From Thermococcus eurythermalis (GTDB lineage Archaea > Methanobacteriota_B > Thermococci > Thermococcales > Thermococcaceae), in contig NZ_CP008887.1 in the NCBI RefSeq assembly GCF_000769655.1, positions 62,001 through 126,000 of the forward strand: a DNA stretch of 64,000 nt, given 5' to 3'. The notes beneath the pieces were generated by a model. That model did no database searches and had not been told where the DNA came from. It saw only the letters and a list, made by a program, of their open reading frames with translations. Below are positions 56,047-64,000 of the stretch, one piece after another; the stretch's first letter is position 1, and each line of letters begins with the position of its first letter. The position numbers and the translations under genes are program-made.

Positions 56047-56802
56047 TTGCTCTCCCTCGGCATTGAAGCCGTTGATAATGCACTGGGAGGCGTCCGGGAG
56101 GGTTCTTCAATACTCATTCACGAGCAGGACCCCAGGTCAATGGGCAGAGAGCTCGCGTTCATGTTCCTGAAGAAGAAGCTCCAAGAGGACAACCTAATCG
56201 GCATGTTCAACCTGAGCTATCCCCTGCCAACGCTTTTCCACCTCCTCATGAAGCGCGGCGTCGATGCTGAAAGCTACCTGCGCTCCAAAAACCTCGTAAT
56301 AATTGATACCTTCGGAAGCCTGTATGGTCACAGGGTAGAAATGGAAGGAGTTCAGTACCTTAAGGGTTCACTCTCTCCAGAGGTGCTTTCCAAGAAATAT
56401 GCAGACGTTGTCGGCGCCCACAAGGAGGAGTGGGCACGGCTGGGCATGTTTGAGGGCAGGGAGCTCTGGGGAATCTCAATGAACATCAACGAGTACACCA
56501 AGATTTTCAACGAAAGCACGGTTCTCAGCTACTTCGAGGTCTCTGCCGAAACAAGAAGAAGGCACAGGGCATACAGGGAATACCCTACAGGCACCAACAT
56601 TTGGGTGTACGTGGGAGGCCCCGACAGGGTGTTTGCTTCCCTCTACCGCCGCATGGACTATGTCATAAGGACACAGAGTGAACGGGTCGGGGACGCGATA
56701 AAGCGCTACCTCTGCATCTTAAAGGCACCCGGCCTGTGGCAGCCCATAACGTTCGAGTACTCCTTCGGCCCGGACGGTGTTGAGTTCAGGAGAATTGATT
56801 AA
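56047..56802 (+). CDS. KaiC/RadA-like protein without Walker A (DUF257-related)
   Basis: A 251-residue protein beginning MLSLGIEAVDNALGGVREGS, then SILIHEQDPRSMGRELAFMF: the KaiC/RecA lead-in (G-I-x-x-[LV]-D-x-x-L-G-G) but with HEQDPRSMG where GxxxxGK[ST] should be. Later LRSKNLVIIDTFGSLYG is the Walker B strand without a usual acidic partner. TTG 56047 is chosen because GGGGGGTG ends 6 nt upstream; GTG 56038 is an alternative. It probably works with 55413-56045, possibly as an inactive sensor pair. Confidence 0.72.
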   Translation: MLSLGIEAVDNALGGVREGSSILIHEQDPRSMGRELAFMFLKKKLQEDNLIGMFNLSYPLPTLFHLLMKRGVDAESYLRSKNLVIIDTFGSLYGHRVEMEGVQYLKGSLSPEVLSKKYADVVGAHKEEWARLGMFEGRELWGISMNINEYTKIFNESTVLSYFEVSAETRRRHRAYREYPTGTNIWVYVGGPDRVFASLYRRMDYVIRTQSERVGDAIKRYLCILKAPGLWQPITFEYSFGPDGVEFRRID

Positions 56803-56828
56803 CAGTCTTACGGCAACTTTTCTCAAAA

Positions 56829-56856
56829 CATTTTTAAATTTTGACAAATTTTTATC
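56829..56856 (+). promoter_or_regulatory. purE promoter and nearby purine-like element
   Basis: TATA CATTTTTAAATT (56829-56840) is followed by TTTTGACAAATTTTTATC (56839-56856), which contains the TTTTGACA core of the purD element (on its opposite strand). Here it lies downstream of the TATA, where it could block initiation. Confidence 0.45.
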
Positions 56857-56868
56857 ACAGGTGATAGC

Positions 56869-57300
56869 ATGAAAGTGCTCGTGGTTATGGGTAGCAAAAG
56901 CGACAGCCACATAGCGGAGAAGGTAACTTCCGTTTTAGACGAGTTCGGCGTTGAGTACGATGTGGAAGTTGCCTCGGCCCACAGGAACCCGAAGAAAGTT
57001 GAAGAGCTTGCAAAGAAGGACTACGATGTCTTCATAGCCATCGCAGGGCTGAGCGCCGCCCTACCGGGTGTTATAGCCGCCCACACTGTCAAGCCCGTCA
57101 TAGGCGTCCCTGTCTCGGCCAAGCTCGGCGGATTCGACGCGCTCCTCAGTATAGCCCAGCTTCCCCCCGGCGTGCCAGTCGCCACGGTGGGGATAGACAA
57201 CGGGAAGAACGCGGCGTTGCTGGCCATAGAGATACTCGCCCTAAAGGACGAGAACCTCAGAGAGAAACTCGAAGAATATAGGAAGAAAATCAGAGGCTGA
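56869..57300 (+). CDS. purE: Phosphoribosylaminoimidazole carboxylase / N5-CAIR mutase PurE
   Basis: A 143-residue Pur[39 protein letters not shown] (catalytic His), [20 protein letters not shown], and [20 protein letters not shown]. No purK is seen, so it may act directly on AIR and CO2 (class II) or on N5-CAIR; the window does not decide. ATG 56869 has AGGTGAT 5 nt upstream. Confidence 0.95.
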   Translation: MKVLVVMGSKSDSHIAEKVTSVLDEFGVEYDVEVASAHRNPKKVEELAKKDYDVFIAIAGLSAALPGVIAAHTVKPVIGVPVSAKLGGFDALLSIAQLPPGVPVATVGIDNGKNAALLAIEILALKDENLREKLEEYRKKIRG

Positions 57301-57609
57301 TTTCTACGACTCAAACCCTTATTTCCAGCATTCTCTTATTTTAGCATTCAAGGACGTCTGATTCAAACGGGGGATAATCAGGAGGCCCCCGATTCTTAAT
57401 TCCAGCCCTTCTTTATTCGAGCCCGTTCCTCGATTGCAACTTCTTATTTTCAATCCACCCGACTGATTTTACCCGATTGCCTACGGCATATTGGTGGCCA
57501 TAATATTTTTTAAATTTTTCGGATATCTTCCAAAAGATTAGAACAAGTCCGTACATATGTGTAATGTACAGAAATTAGCATGGAAAGCAAACAGAAAACC
57601 AGTGAAAAG
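57301..57609. other. Intergenic region without a gene (purE-purT)
   Basis: About 310 bp, AT-rich, convergent between purE and purT. It holds a hairpin CGGGGG (57368-57373) / CCCCCG (57386-57391) with a 12-nt loop that could terminate purE, and an inverted repeat GTACAT-ATGTGTA-ATGTAC (57551-57569). An AT-rich stretch AATATTTTTTAAATTTTTCGG lies at about 57502-57522 in three overlapping parts. I see no ORF, tRNA or C/D boxes. Confidence 0.4.
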
Positions 57610-58899
57610 TCAAAGCAGATGCTTCCTCTTCTCGTAATCCTGTCCGTGCCACTCCGATGAGCGGGTTCTGAGCTCTATCGAGTGGGCGACCATCTCGGCC
57701 TTTCTCTTTGCCTCCTCGACGCTCCTGCCCCAGGCTATTGCGACGCCCAGCCTCCTGCCTGGATAAGCCTCAGGCTTACCGAAGAGCCTCACCGTCGAGT
57801 TGGGGACACTCATTGCCTTGGCCAGCCCCTTGAAGCGCGGAGAGTGGCCGGAGACGTTGGTCTTGATGACGTGCGTCGCGGCCGGCGTCAGTATCGGGAA
57901 CAGGCGGTAGCCGTCAACCCACTCGCCCGGAATCGGGAGGCCCAAAACCGCCCTCAGGTGAAGCCCGAACTCTGAAAAGCCGGTCGGGTGGGAAGCCAAC
58001 GTTACCATTCCCGTGTCGTGGGGCCTCGGCGAGACCTCGTTTGCCCACACCCTATCGCCCTTCACGAACATCTCGACCCCGAAGAGCCCTAGGCCGCCGA
58101 GGACGTCGGTGATGCGCTTCGCTATGCGATAAACCTCGCGCTCGGCCTTCTCGCTGATTTCAGCCGGCTGCCAGCTGGAGTGATAGTCTCCGTCAATCTG
58201 GTAGTGGCCGACGGGCTTCGGGAAGGTAGTAACTACCTCGCCGTTCTCGTCGTAGTGTCTCACGGCCAGCTCGGTAATCTCCACCTCGAAGTCGATATGC
58301 TCCTCAACGATTATCTTGTCCGCACTGCCGCGGGCCTTCTTCTTCGCCTCTTCCCACGCCTTCGGGACGTCCTCGGGCCCTCTAACGAAGTACGAACCCT
58401 TACCCGAGGAGCTCATTATCGCCTTGGTGTGGCAGGGGTAGCCTATCTTCTCGCAGGCTTCATAGAGCTCGTCCAGGGTTGTGGCATAGGCGTAGCGGGA
58501 AGTGGGGACTTTGGCTTCCTTTGCAAGCGTCTCCCTCGTCCTCTCGCGGTGCATTGCTATCCAGGTGGCCTTTGCGTTCGGCACGACGAAGTAGCCGTCC
58601 TTCTCAAGCTCGAAGAGGGCATCGAGGTTTATTGCCTCTATCTCGGGGATTATCGCGTCCGGCTTTTCCCTCTCGACGACGGAGAAGAGGAAGTCCGCGT
58701 TCCTCATGTCTCCCACGTAGAAGCGGTGGGCGACCTGCATCGCCGGTGCGTTCGCGTAGCGGTCAACGGCTATGACCTCAACTCCGAGTCTTTGGGCCTC
58801 AATCGCTATCTCCTTCCCGAGCTCGCCGCTCCCGAGGAGGAGCACCTTCTGGGCGGAGTCGGTCATAGCGGTTCCGAGTTCATCGCGGGGCTTAATCAT
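57610..58899 (-). CDS. purT: Formate-dependent GAR transformylase
   Basis: A 429-residue ATP-grasp enzyme that formylates GAR with formate. KVLLLGSGELGKEIAIEAQR, IPEIEAINLDALFELEKDGY, HTKAIMSSSGKGSYFVRGPE, GLFGVEMFVKGDRVWANEVS and PRPHDTGMVTLASHPTGFSE. It replaces folate-dependent PurN, as expected with PurP. ATG 58899 has GAGGTGG 6 nt upstream; a longer frame-open start at 58944 is inside the promoter. Confidence 0.95.
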   Translation of the reverse strand: MIKPRDELGTAMTDSAQKVLLLGSGELGKEIAIEAQRLGVEVIAVDRYANAPAMQVAHRFYVGDMRNADFLFSVVEREKPDAIIPEIEAINLDALFELEKDGYFVVPNAKATWIAMHRERTRETLAKEAKVPTSRYAYATTLDELYEACEKIGYPCHTKAIMSSSGKGSYFVRGPEDVPKAWEEAKKKARGSADKIIVEEHIDFEVEITELAVRHYDENGEVVTTFPKPVGHYQIDGDYHSSWQPAEISEKAEREVYRIAKRITDVLGGLGLFGVEMFVKGDRVWANEVSPRPHDTGMVTLASHPTGFSEFGLHLRAVLGLPIPGEWVDGYRLFPILTPAATHVIKTNVSGHSPRFKGLAKAMSVPNSTVRLFGKPEAYPGRRLGVAIAWGRSVEEAKRKAEMVAHSIELRTRSSEWHGQDYEKRKHLL

Positions 58900-58913
58900 G
58901 ACGACCACCTCAA

Positions 58914-58980
58914 TGTTTGACGTTGATATGTTAAAAATCAACAATATTTAAGCCTTTTTAAGCATAAATATGGCAAAAAT
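58914..58980 (-). promoter_or_regulatory. purT promoter with purine-type elements
   Basis: Toward purT: ATTTTTGCCATAT, TTATGCTTAAAAAGG, CTTAAATAT (TATA), then GATTTTTAACATATC and AACGTCAAACA. TTTTGCCATAT is shared with purM, and TTTATGCTTAAAA resembles the purC element. The same 150-bp spacer also serves the CGP-CTERM gene on the other strand. Confidence 0.55.
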
Positions 58981-59048
58981 TCCCGTTACTCCACCAAAAG
59001 TGCTTTATGCCTCAGCGACAGAGTACTGCATGTTCCGGGTGATTGGAC

Positions 59049-60014
59049 ATGTACAGACGTAAGCTCCTCCTAATCCCGTTCATTCTGTCGCTGGTAGTCC
59101 TTCTCCCCACCGTGACTGCAGACTGCAACCCTTCAGAAACATACACCGTGCTGTCGGTTTTTCCTGCAGGAGACTGGCTCTTGATAGCCGTCGGCCACGT
59201 GAGCTGGACGTGCGAGATGGTGGCGGGGGAATGGGTTAGCAAACCCAATTTGCCCGACTCAAACGTGGACTACTACATCCTGACCGATGGAAAGGAGGCC
59301 TTCCTGCTCGGAAGCGTTAACCCCCTCCTGACCAACGCCACTCCCGTAAGCTTCATCAACGGGACGCTCTACGTGCTCAGAACGAAAGAGACAGAGGAGC
59401 CCTTCCAGAACGTTACGGTCTCCGTAAACGGCGAACCCCACAACTTCACGCTCTTTAAGCACGTCACGACGGAGGAGACATACCACTTCAATGGTTGGTG
59501 CTTTAATGTTGTTTCGAGGTGCACAATCACTGCATACCCGAATGGAAACATTACCAGGGAATGCAGAGGGGAACCTGTAAACGCCTCAGCTTTTGAACTC
59601 CCCCGCACCCCTCTTCAGGGGGAGCCGGTGATATTCGAAGAGGGAAAGTTAAGGTTCACCCTCGACGGCAAGGACTACACTCTTTTGCCCCCTGCGGGGT
59701 TTAATGCCTCCAGTGCGAATTTCACGGCGTTTAAAGCCGCCCAAGGGCCAGTTATAGTGAACATGGAGCAGGTGGTTCTGCCGGCAGGTGTAGGAATTGA
59801 AGAGACACACCTCATCTTCGTGCCCGAAGGGGGTAAGGCTTCTCCCATCAGAATTTCGCGGGACTTCAGCAGACTCCTCTGCAAAAGCCCGCAGACAGGG
59901 GACGCCAACTCCTCAACTCCCCAGGTTACCCCGGAAGAAAAAAGCATCTGCGGGCCCGGTCTGATTGTGCTGGTGAGCACGTTGTTCCTCCTTTTGGGAC
60001 GCCAACGTGATTAA
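59049..60014 (+). CDS. Secreted CGP-CTERM domain protein
   Basis: A 321-residue protein: signal peptide MYRRKLLLIPFILSLVVLLP, an extracellular part with many N-x-S/T sites and paired cysteines, a low-complexity SSTPQVTPEEKS linker, and the C-terminal sorting signal CGPGLIVLVSTLFLLLGRQR (Cys-Gly-Pro, hydrophobic helix, basic end) specific to Thermococcales. Cysteine is probably processed and lipid-anchored. Function of the outer domain is unknown. ATG 59049 has GGGTGATT 5 nt upstream. Confidence 0.85.
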   Translation: MYRRKLLLIPFILSLVVLLPTVTADCNPSETYTVLSVFPAGDWLLIAVGHVSWTCEMVAGEWVSKPNLPDSNVDYYILTDGKEAFLLGSVNPLLTNATPVSFINGTLYVLRTKETEEPFQNVTVSVNGEPHNFTLFKHVTTEETYHFNGWCFNVVSRCTITAYPNGNITRECRGEPVNASAFELPRTPLQGEPVIFEEGKLRFTLDGKDYTLLPPAGFNASSANFTAFKAAQGPVIVNMEQVVLPAGVGIEETHLIFVPEGGKASPIRISRDFSRLLCKSPQTGDANSSTPQVTPEEKSICGPGLIVLVSTLFLLLGRQRD

Positions 60015-60051
60015 CATTAATTTGCTTAATTTATCCCTCATCTCTTAATCT

Positions 60052-60081
60052 TTTGCCATATAAATGGCAAAGTTTTTAAGC
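60052..60081 (+). promoter_or_regulatory. purM promoter with a perfect inverted repeat
   Basis: TTTGCCAT-ATAA-ATGGCAAA (60052-60071) is a perfect inverted repeat touching the TATA GTTTTTAAGC (60072-60081). Its left half is shared with the purT promoter, and its right half resembles the purF promoter (ATGGGCAAAGC before TTTTAAAC). Confidence 0.65.
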
Positions 60082-60110
60082 CCTCGGTGGAACTCTCCCC
60101 GGTGGTTCTC

Positions 60111-61115
60111 ATGCTGACCTACGCTCAGGCTGGAGTCGATGACGAAAAGACCGTAAGGGCCCTGAGGGGAATAATAGGACTCGCAAAGGAGACCTTTGAG
60201 TTCAGAAAAGGTAAAACTGGAGAACCGGCCGAAAACCTCGGCCACTACTCCGCCCTTCTCGACTTTGGCAGCTTTTACCTCGCAATGACGACCGACGGCG
60301 TTGGGACAAAAGTCCTCGTGGCCGAGGCAGTAGGCAAGTTCGACACGATAGGGATAGACATGGTAGCGATGAACGTGAACGACCTGCTCTGCGTTGGGGC
60401 GGAGCCGGTGGCGCTCGTTGACTACCTCGCCGTAAAGGAGCCAGACGAGAGGGTGTTTGAAGAGATAGCGAAGGGCCTCTACGCTGGAGCGGAGCAGGCG
60501 GGGATGGCGATAGTCGGCGGGGAAACGGCGGTGATGCCAGACCTCATAAACGGCTTCGATCTGGCCGGAACGGCAATTGGAGTCGTGGAGAAGGGGAAGG
60601 TCATTACCGGGGAGAAGATAAGGCCCGGCGACGCCGTGATAGGGATTTCAAGCTCAGGAATCCACTCCAACGGGCTAACCCTCGCGAGGAAGCTCCTCAT
60701 ACCCAAATACGGCCTCGACTATGAATATGAAGGCAGAAAGCTCTGGGAGTGGCTTTTAGAACCGACGAGGATTTACGTGAGGGCGGTTCTTGAACTGCTC
60801 GAAAGGGTAGACGTTCACGGTCTGGCCCACATAACCGGCGGCGGGCTTACGAACCTCAAGCGCCTAACTGAGTATGGCTTCTCCCTTGAGATGCCTCCAA
60901 TAGAGGGAATATTCAAGCTCATCTATGAGAACGGCGTTCCGCTGGAGGAGATGTTCAGAGTTTTCAACATGAGCGTCGGCTTCGTGGCAATAGTCCCCAA
61001 AGAAGAAAAGGAAGAAGCCCTTGACCTCCTCAACAAGCACTACGAGAGCTTCGAGCTCGGAACCGTCATTGAGGAACCTGGAATAAGGGTCGAGAACTAC
61101 GGAGTAATGCTTTAA
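60111..61115 (+). CDS. purM: Phosphoribosylformylglycinamidine cyclo-ligase
   Basis: A 334-residue AIR synthetase. [80 protein letters not shown] and [23 protein letters not shown] 60111 has GGTGG 6 nt upstream; the frame-open start at 60087 lacks one. Confidence 0.96.
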   Translation: MLTYAQAGVDDEKTVRALRGIIGLAKETFEFRKGKTGEPAENLGHYSALLDFGSFYLAMTTDGVGTKVLVAEAVGKFDTIGIDMVAMNVNDLLCVGAEPVALVDYLAVKEPDERVFEEIAKGLYAGAEQAGMAIVGGETAVMPDLINGFDLAGTAIGVVEKGKVITGEKIRPGDAVIGISSSGIHSNGLTLARKLLIPKYGLDYEYEGRKLWEWLLEPTRIYVRAVLELLERVDVHGLAHITGGGLTNLKRLTEYGFSLEMPPIEGIFKLIYENGVPLEEMFRVFNMSVGFVAIVPKEEKEEALDLLNKHYESFELGTVIEEPGIRVENYGVML

Positions 61116-61145
61116 GCCCCCTTTCAAACTTTTCTCGGTGGTCGT

Positions 61146-61310
61146 ATGGAGCTGATGATTAAGCGAAAAGCCTTCCTCGAGGAGCTCTCAAAGGTCGTTG
61201 ACGAGGCCGTAACGACCTACGGAACCCGACTGAGGAGAATAGAAATAACGGAAGACCCGAAGGGCTGTTATACGGTTTTAATCACCTACGAGTCGGAGCC
61301 TGGCCGGTGA
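61146..61310 (+). CDS. Small ORF downstream of purM (54 aa)
   Basis: ATG 61146 has GGTGG 4 nt upstream; the frame runs 54 codons: MELMIKRKAFLEELSKVVDE, AVTTYGTRLRRIEITEDPKG, CYTVLITYESEPGR. It starts 31 bp after purM and its last 29 bp overlap the convergent purC gene. The helix-strand-strand pattern looks like a real small domain. I do not recognise it; a purine role is only suggested by location. Confidence 0.65.
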   Translation: MELMIKRKAFLEELSKVVDEAVTTYGTRLRRIEITEDPKGCYTVLITYESEPGR

Positions 61311-61989
61311 GCCTCTCGTAAAGCTCCTCGTAGGCGTTTATAAGGTCGCCTTTATCAAACCTGAAGACGTCCTTGTCGAGGCTCTTTCCGGTTTCTGCGT
61401 CCCAGAAGCGGCAGGTGTCGGGGCTTATCTCGTCGCCGAGGACTATCTCTCCCCTCTCGTTCCTTCCGAACTCCAGCTTGAAGTCGACAAGGGTTATACC
61501 GCGCTCGGCAAAGTACTTCCTAAGGATTTCGTTCACCTTGAGGGCTATACTCTCCATCTCTTTAATTTCTTCCTCGCTTATGCCGAGGACTTTCGCGTGG
61601 TGGTGGTTTATCATCGGGTCACCGAGGCTGTCGTCCTTGTAGTAGAGCTCGATTATCGGCTCCGGAAGTTCGGTGCCCTCTTCGAGCGGGAGGCGCTTCT
61701 TCAAACTCCCGGCGACGACATTCCTGACGACGACTTCAACCGGATACATCTTGAGCCTCTCAACGATGAGCCTGTTGTCTCCAGCAATTCCGATGAAGTG
61801 AGTCTTGATTCCGTTCTCCTCGAGGACTTTGAAAAGAAACGCGCTAATCTGGGCGTTGAGCCAGCCCTTACCTCTGAACTGGGCCTTCTTCTCTCCGTTG
61901 AAGGCAGTGGCATCGTCTTTAAACTCCATAATGGCCTTTCCATCGTCGAGGGGGATAACTTTCTTCGCCTTGCCTTCGTAGACCTGCAT
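61282..61989 (-). CDS. purC: Phosphoribosylaminoimidazole-succinocarboxamide synthase
   Basis: A 235-residue SAICAR synthetase. QVYEGKAKKVIPLDDGKAIM, DDATAFNGEKKAQFRGKGWL, VEVVVRNVVAGSLKKRLPLE, DFKLEFGRNERGEIVLGDEI and SPDTCRFWDAETGKSLDKDV. ATG 61989 has GGTGAAA 4 nt upstream. Divergent from purF with a shared control region. The 3' end overlaps the small ORF after purM by 29 bp. Confidence 0.96.
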   Translation of the reverse strand: MQVYEGKAKKVIPLDDGKAIMEFKDDATAFNGEKKAQFRGKGWLNAQISAFLFKVLEENGIKTHFIGIAGDNRLIVERLKMYPVEVVVRNVVAGSLKKRLPLEEGTELPEPIIELYYKDDSLGDPMINHHHAKVLGISEEEIKEMESIALKVNEILRKYFAERGITLVDFKLEFGRNERGEIVLGDEISPDTCRFWDAETGKSLDKDVFRFDKGDLINAYEELYERLTGQAPTRR

Positions 61990-62020
61990 GGGTTTCACCA
62001 TGTTAATGTAAAATCTACCC

Positions 62021-62080
62021 ATATTTAAGGCTTATTTTAACATAAAAACGTCAATCAATGGGCAAAGCTTTTAAACACTG
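62021..62080. promoter_or_regulatory. Divergent purC/purF control region
   Basis: For purC (minus): TTTTTATGTTAAAAT (62035-62049), then AAGCCTTAAATAT (62021-62033). For purF (plus): ACGTCAATCAATGGGCAAAG (62048-62067), then CTTTTAAAC (62068-62076). The two TATA boxes are about 45 bp apart back to back, so one bound regulator could affect both. Confidence 0.6.
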
Positions 62081-62089
62081 ACAAGCAAA

Positions 62090-62153
62090 AACCCCGTGAT
62101 AACATCGGCATTTATCAACACTTTCAAGTCAAACCAAGCCGGCGGGGTTCGCC
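62090..62153 (+). other. Possible structured leader of purF
   Basis: AACCCCG (62090-62096) complements CGGGGTT (62143-62149), which contains the only RBS-like GGGG before ATG 62154. TGATAA (62097-62102) complements TTATCA (62112-62117) inside it, and GGCG/CGCC (62141-62144 with 62150-62153) is an alternative hairpin at the start codon. The expected transcription start is around 62096-62100, so the outer pairing may lie partly outside the mRNA. Confidence 0.3.
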
Positions 62154-63488
62154 ATGAGGGAGAAGTGCGGAATCTTTGCAACGCTGTCGGAGAACGCCCC
62201 AAGGAAAGCATACTACGCCCTCATAGCGCTCCAGCACAGGGGGCAGGAGAGCGCGGGGATAAGCGTCTGGAGGCAGAGGATAAAGACGATAGCGGGAAGG
62301 GGGCTCGTCTCGGAAGTCTTCAGGGGAAAAGAGCTCTCAAAGCTCAAATCAAGGCTCGCGATAGCCCACGTCCGCTACTCCACCTCCGGCTCCCTCAACG
62401 AGACCCAGCCTCTGGAGACGGCATGCTGTGGGAAGACCATCGCGGTGGCCCACAACGGGACGCTTACGAATTTTCTCCCCCTCAGAAGGCACTACAAACG
62501 GCTTGGTGTCAAGTTCCAGCACTCCGTTGATTCCGAGCTGTTGGGTATCTCGTTCCTCTGGCACTTCAACGAAACAGGCAACGAGTTTGAGGCGATGAGG
62601 GCAGTTTTCAATGAGGTCAAAGGCGCGTATTCCGTAGCCCTGCTCTTCGATGGAAAAATCCTCGTCGCGAGGGACCCTGTCGGCTTCAGGCCGCTCAGCT
62701 ACGGGAGAGGGGACGGCCACTACTTCGCCTCCGAGGACTCAGCTCTGAGGCTCTTCGCCGAAGATGTAAGGGACGTGAGGCCAGGGGAAGCCTTCCTGCT
62801 CTCCGAAGGCGGGGTGGAAAGCAAAGTCCTGGCGAAGGAAAGCCACCACCACTGCGTTTTTGAGTACATCTATTTTGCAAGACCCGACAGCACGATAGAC
62901 GGCGTGAACGTCTACACAGCAAGGGTTAGAATGGGCGAGGAGCTGGCAAGGGAGAGCCCTGCTGAAGGCGACGTCGTCATAGCGGTTCCCGACTCAGGAA
63001 GGGCCGCGGCGCTCGGCTTCTCGCGGGTGAGTGGGATTCCTTACTCCGAAGGCCTCATAAAGAACCGCTACATAGGGAGGACTTTCATAACCCCCGGACA
63101 GTTCTACAGGGAGCTGAAGGTCAGGCTCAAGCTCTCGCCGGTAAAGGAGGTCGTGGAAGGGAAGAGGGTCGTCCTCATCGATGATTCAATCGTCAGGGGC
63201 ACGACGATGAAGCGCATCGTGGCGATGCTGAGAAAGGCAGGCGCGAGGGAAGTACACGTGAGGATAGCCTCGCCGCCGATAAGGCACCCCTGCTACATGG
63301 GCATAGACATCCCCACGAGGCACGAGCTGATAGCAGCATTTGGAAGCGTTGAGAACGTGAGGAAAGCCATAGGCGCCGACAGTCTAGCCTATCTCAGCGT
63401 CGAAGGGCTGAAGAGGGCCGTTGGAAGGGAAGACCTCTGCCTGGCGTGCCTTACCGGGGAGTACCCTGAGTGGGCCTTCCGCTTCTGA
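62154..63488 (+). CDS. purF: Amidophosphoribosyltransferase
   Basis: A 444-residue enzyme starting the purine pathway (PRPP plus glutamine to PRA). The N-terminal nucleophile Cys follows a 4-residue propeptide ([14 protein letters not shown]) and needs processing. Glutaminase block [19 protein letters not shown] motif [20 protein letters not shown]. Cysteines in [10 protein letters not shown] and the C-terminal [12 protein letters not shown] suggest a [4Fe-4S] form as in Bacillus. Ends overlapping the oxidoreductase gene by 38 bp. Confidence 0.96.
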   Translation: MREKCGIFATLSENAPRKAYYALIALQHRGQESAGISVWRQRIKTIAGRGLVSEVFRGKELSKLKSRLAIAHVRYSTSGSLNETQPLETACCGKTIAVAHNGTLTNFLPLRRHYKRLGVKFQHSVDSELLGISFLWHFNETGNEFEAMRAVFNEVKGAYSVALLFDGKILVARDPVGFRPLSYGRGDGHYFASEDSALRLFAEDVRDVRPGEAFLLSEGGVESKVLAKESHHHCVFEYIYFARPDSTIDGVNVYTARVRMGEELARESPAEGDVVIAVPDSGRAAALGFSRVSGIPYSEGLIKNRYIGRTFITPGQFYRELKVRLKLSPVKEVVEGKRVVLIDDSIVRGTTMKRIVAMLRKAGAREVHVRIASPPIRHPCYMGIDIPTRHELIAAFGSVENVRKAIGADSLAYLSVEGLKRAVGREDLCLACLTGEYPEWAFRF

Positions 63489-64000
63489 GCTTCCTTATCC
63501 TGCAGGCCGAAAACTTGAGCTCCGGCGTCCCGGCCTTGTTGAGGGCGGGGCTCGTTATCCGGTTTGCCTTGAAGTGGAAGGGAACCACAACAACCCCTTC
63601 AGGAGCTCCCCCAAGCTTTGCGCGCATCCTTATCCTCCCGCGTCTCGTCTCAATCTCGACCCAGTCGCCGTCCCGGATTCCGAGCTTCCGGGCATCGTGC
63701 TCGTTTATCAGGACTCTCGGCTCGCCCATTAGCTTCACAAGCGAGGGGCTTCTCAGCGTCATCTCACCCGTGTTGTAGTGGCTTATCAACCTCACCGTTG
63801 TCAGGACGAACGGGAACTCCTTGTCAGGCTCCTCCCAGGGGCGAACACGCTCCACCGCAAAGAGCCTCGCCCTCCCGTCCGGCGTCGCGAAGTCCCAGGT
63901 GTGGAGCCTCTTCCTCGGCAGGAATATTCCCTCGCCGTTCTTGAGTTCATCAACGCTTCTCTCCTCAAGCTCCGGGAAAAGACGGAAGTACTCTGCTGTT
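63451..64000 (-). CDS. Molybdopterin oxidoreductase, C-terminal part (formate dehydrogenase alpha-like, partial)
   Basis: The frame is open to the right edge: [20 protein letters not shown], then [100 protein letters not shown]. This is the molybdopterin dinucleotide-binding domain and C-terminus of the FdhF/formate dehydrogenase alpha family. The catalytic Cys/Sec and Fe-S domains are beyond the window. The apparent GTG start at 63855 is internal. 3' overlap with purF is 38 bp. Confidence 0.88.
   Translation of the reverse strand, partial: TAEYFRLFPELEERSVDELKNGEGIFLPRKRLHTWDFATPDGRARLFAVERVRPWEEPDKEFPFVLTTVRLISHYNTGEMTLRSPSLVKLMGEPRVLINEHDARKLGIRDGDWVEIETRRGRIRMRAKLGGAPEGVVVVPFHFKANRITSPALNKAGTPELKFSACRIRKLRSGRPTQGTPR

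Noticed and set aside
57301-57609. tRNA remnant or integration site
   Set aside because: TTCGAG-like bits are present, but no acceptor stem, T-loop or direct repeat could be found.
62096-62530. Plus-strand frame [14 protein letters not shown] overlapping the purF start
   Set aside because: It overlaps purF in another frame and reads as basic low-information sequence; purF is unambiguous.

Overview
The window is from a hyperthermophilic archaeon of the order Thermococcales, most likely a Thermococcus species. The evidence is gene content: TBP, aMBF1, fibrillarin/Nop5, indolepyruvate:ferredoxin oxidoreductase, an ADP-forming acyl-CoA synthetase subunit, pyruvoyl arginine decarboxylase, ribose-1,5-bisphosphate isomerase, DUF257 proteins and a CGP-CTERM secreted protein. 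Promoters are archaeal (TATA boxes such as TTTATAAG or TTTTAAA) and ribosome binding sites are GGTG or GGAGGTG. No rRNA, tRNA, CRISPR array or transposase was found. No database search was run: names rest on motifs and remembered families, and all rRNA target matches are from memory.

Layout. 1-5.8 kb: end of an oxidoreductase, a PF01637-type ATPase, a small HTH regulator, a UbiA / flippase-like / glycosyltransferase operon, two tandem C/D box sRNA candidates, and gcvH. 6-12.3 kb: pdaD and speE (polyamines), a second flippase-like protein, helical proteins, a 47-residue zinc finger, a third C/D sRNA candidate, a transmembrane regulator with a CWB2-like outer domain, and a metallo-hydrolase. 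12.5-18.2 kb: a Na+/solute symporter, then an acyl-CoA synthetase alpha subunit / small ORF / iorA / iorB operon for aromatic amino acid breakdown.

18.3-22.9 kb is a defence-like block: an McrC-like nuclease, an McrB-like AAA+ protein whose N-terminal third has a different base composition, and a second PF01637-type ATPase gene enclosed exactly by paired 16-bp palindromes at both ends. 22.9-34.8 kb is housekeeping: an HDAC-fold enzyme cotranscribed with TBP, a DUF505 protein, an SDH-type membrane protease, aMBF1, the mevalonate-entry cluster (DUF35, thiolase, HMG-CoA synthase), an AIM24 protein, and fibrillarin/Nop5. 34.9-36.5 kb holds an OLD-like ATPase plus PIN-like pair that may be an uncharacterised defence or toxin system.

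36.5-41.1 kb: R15P isomerase, an aminotransferase, a C26-type protein lacking its nucleophile, a radical SAM protein, OsmC. 41.1-63.5 kb is a nearly complete purine pathway: purF, purD, purT, purL/Q/S, purM, purE, purC, two purP paralogues and split GMP synthase. It is interspersed with a VapBC-type module, a split PEP-utilising enzyme, a secreted metalloprotease-like protein, an ABC exporter, two DUF257 proteins and a CGP-CTERM protein. Several purine promoters share AT-rich elements with TGTCAAAA or TTTTGCCATAT cores beside the TATA box, suggesting a regulon. The window ends in the C-terminal part of a molybdopterin oxidoreductase.
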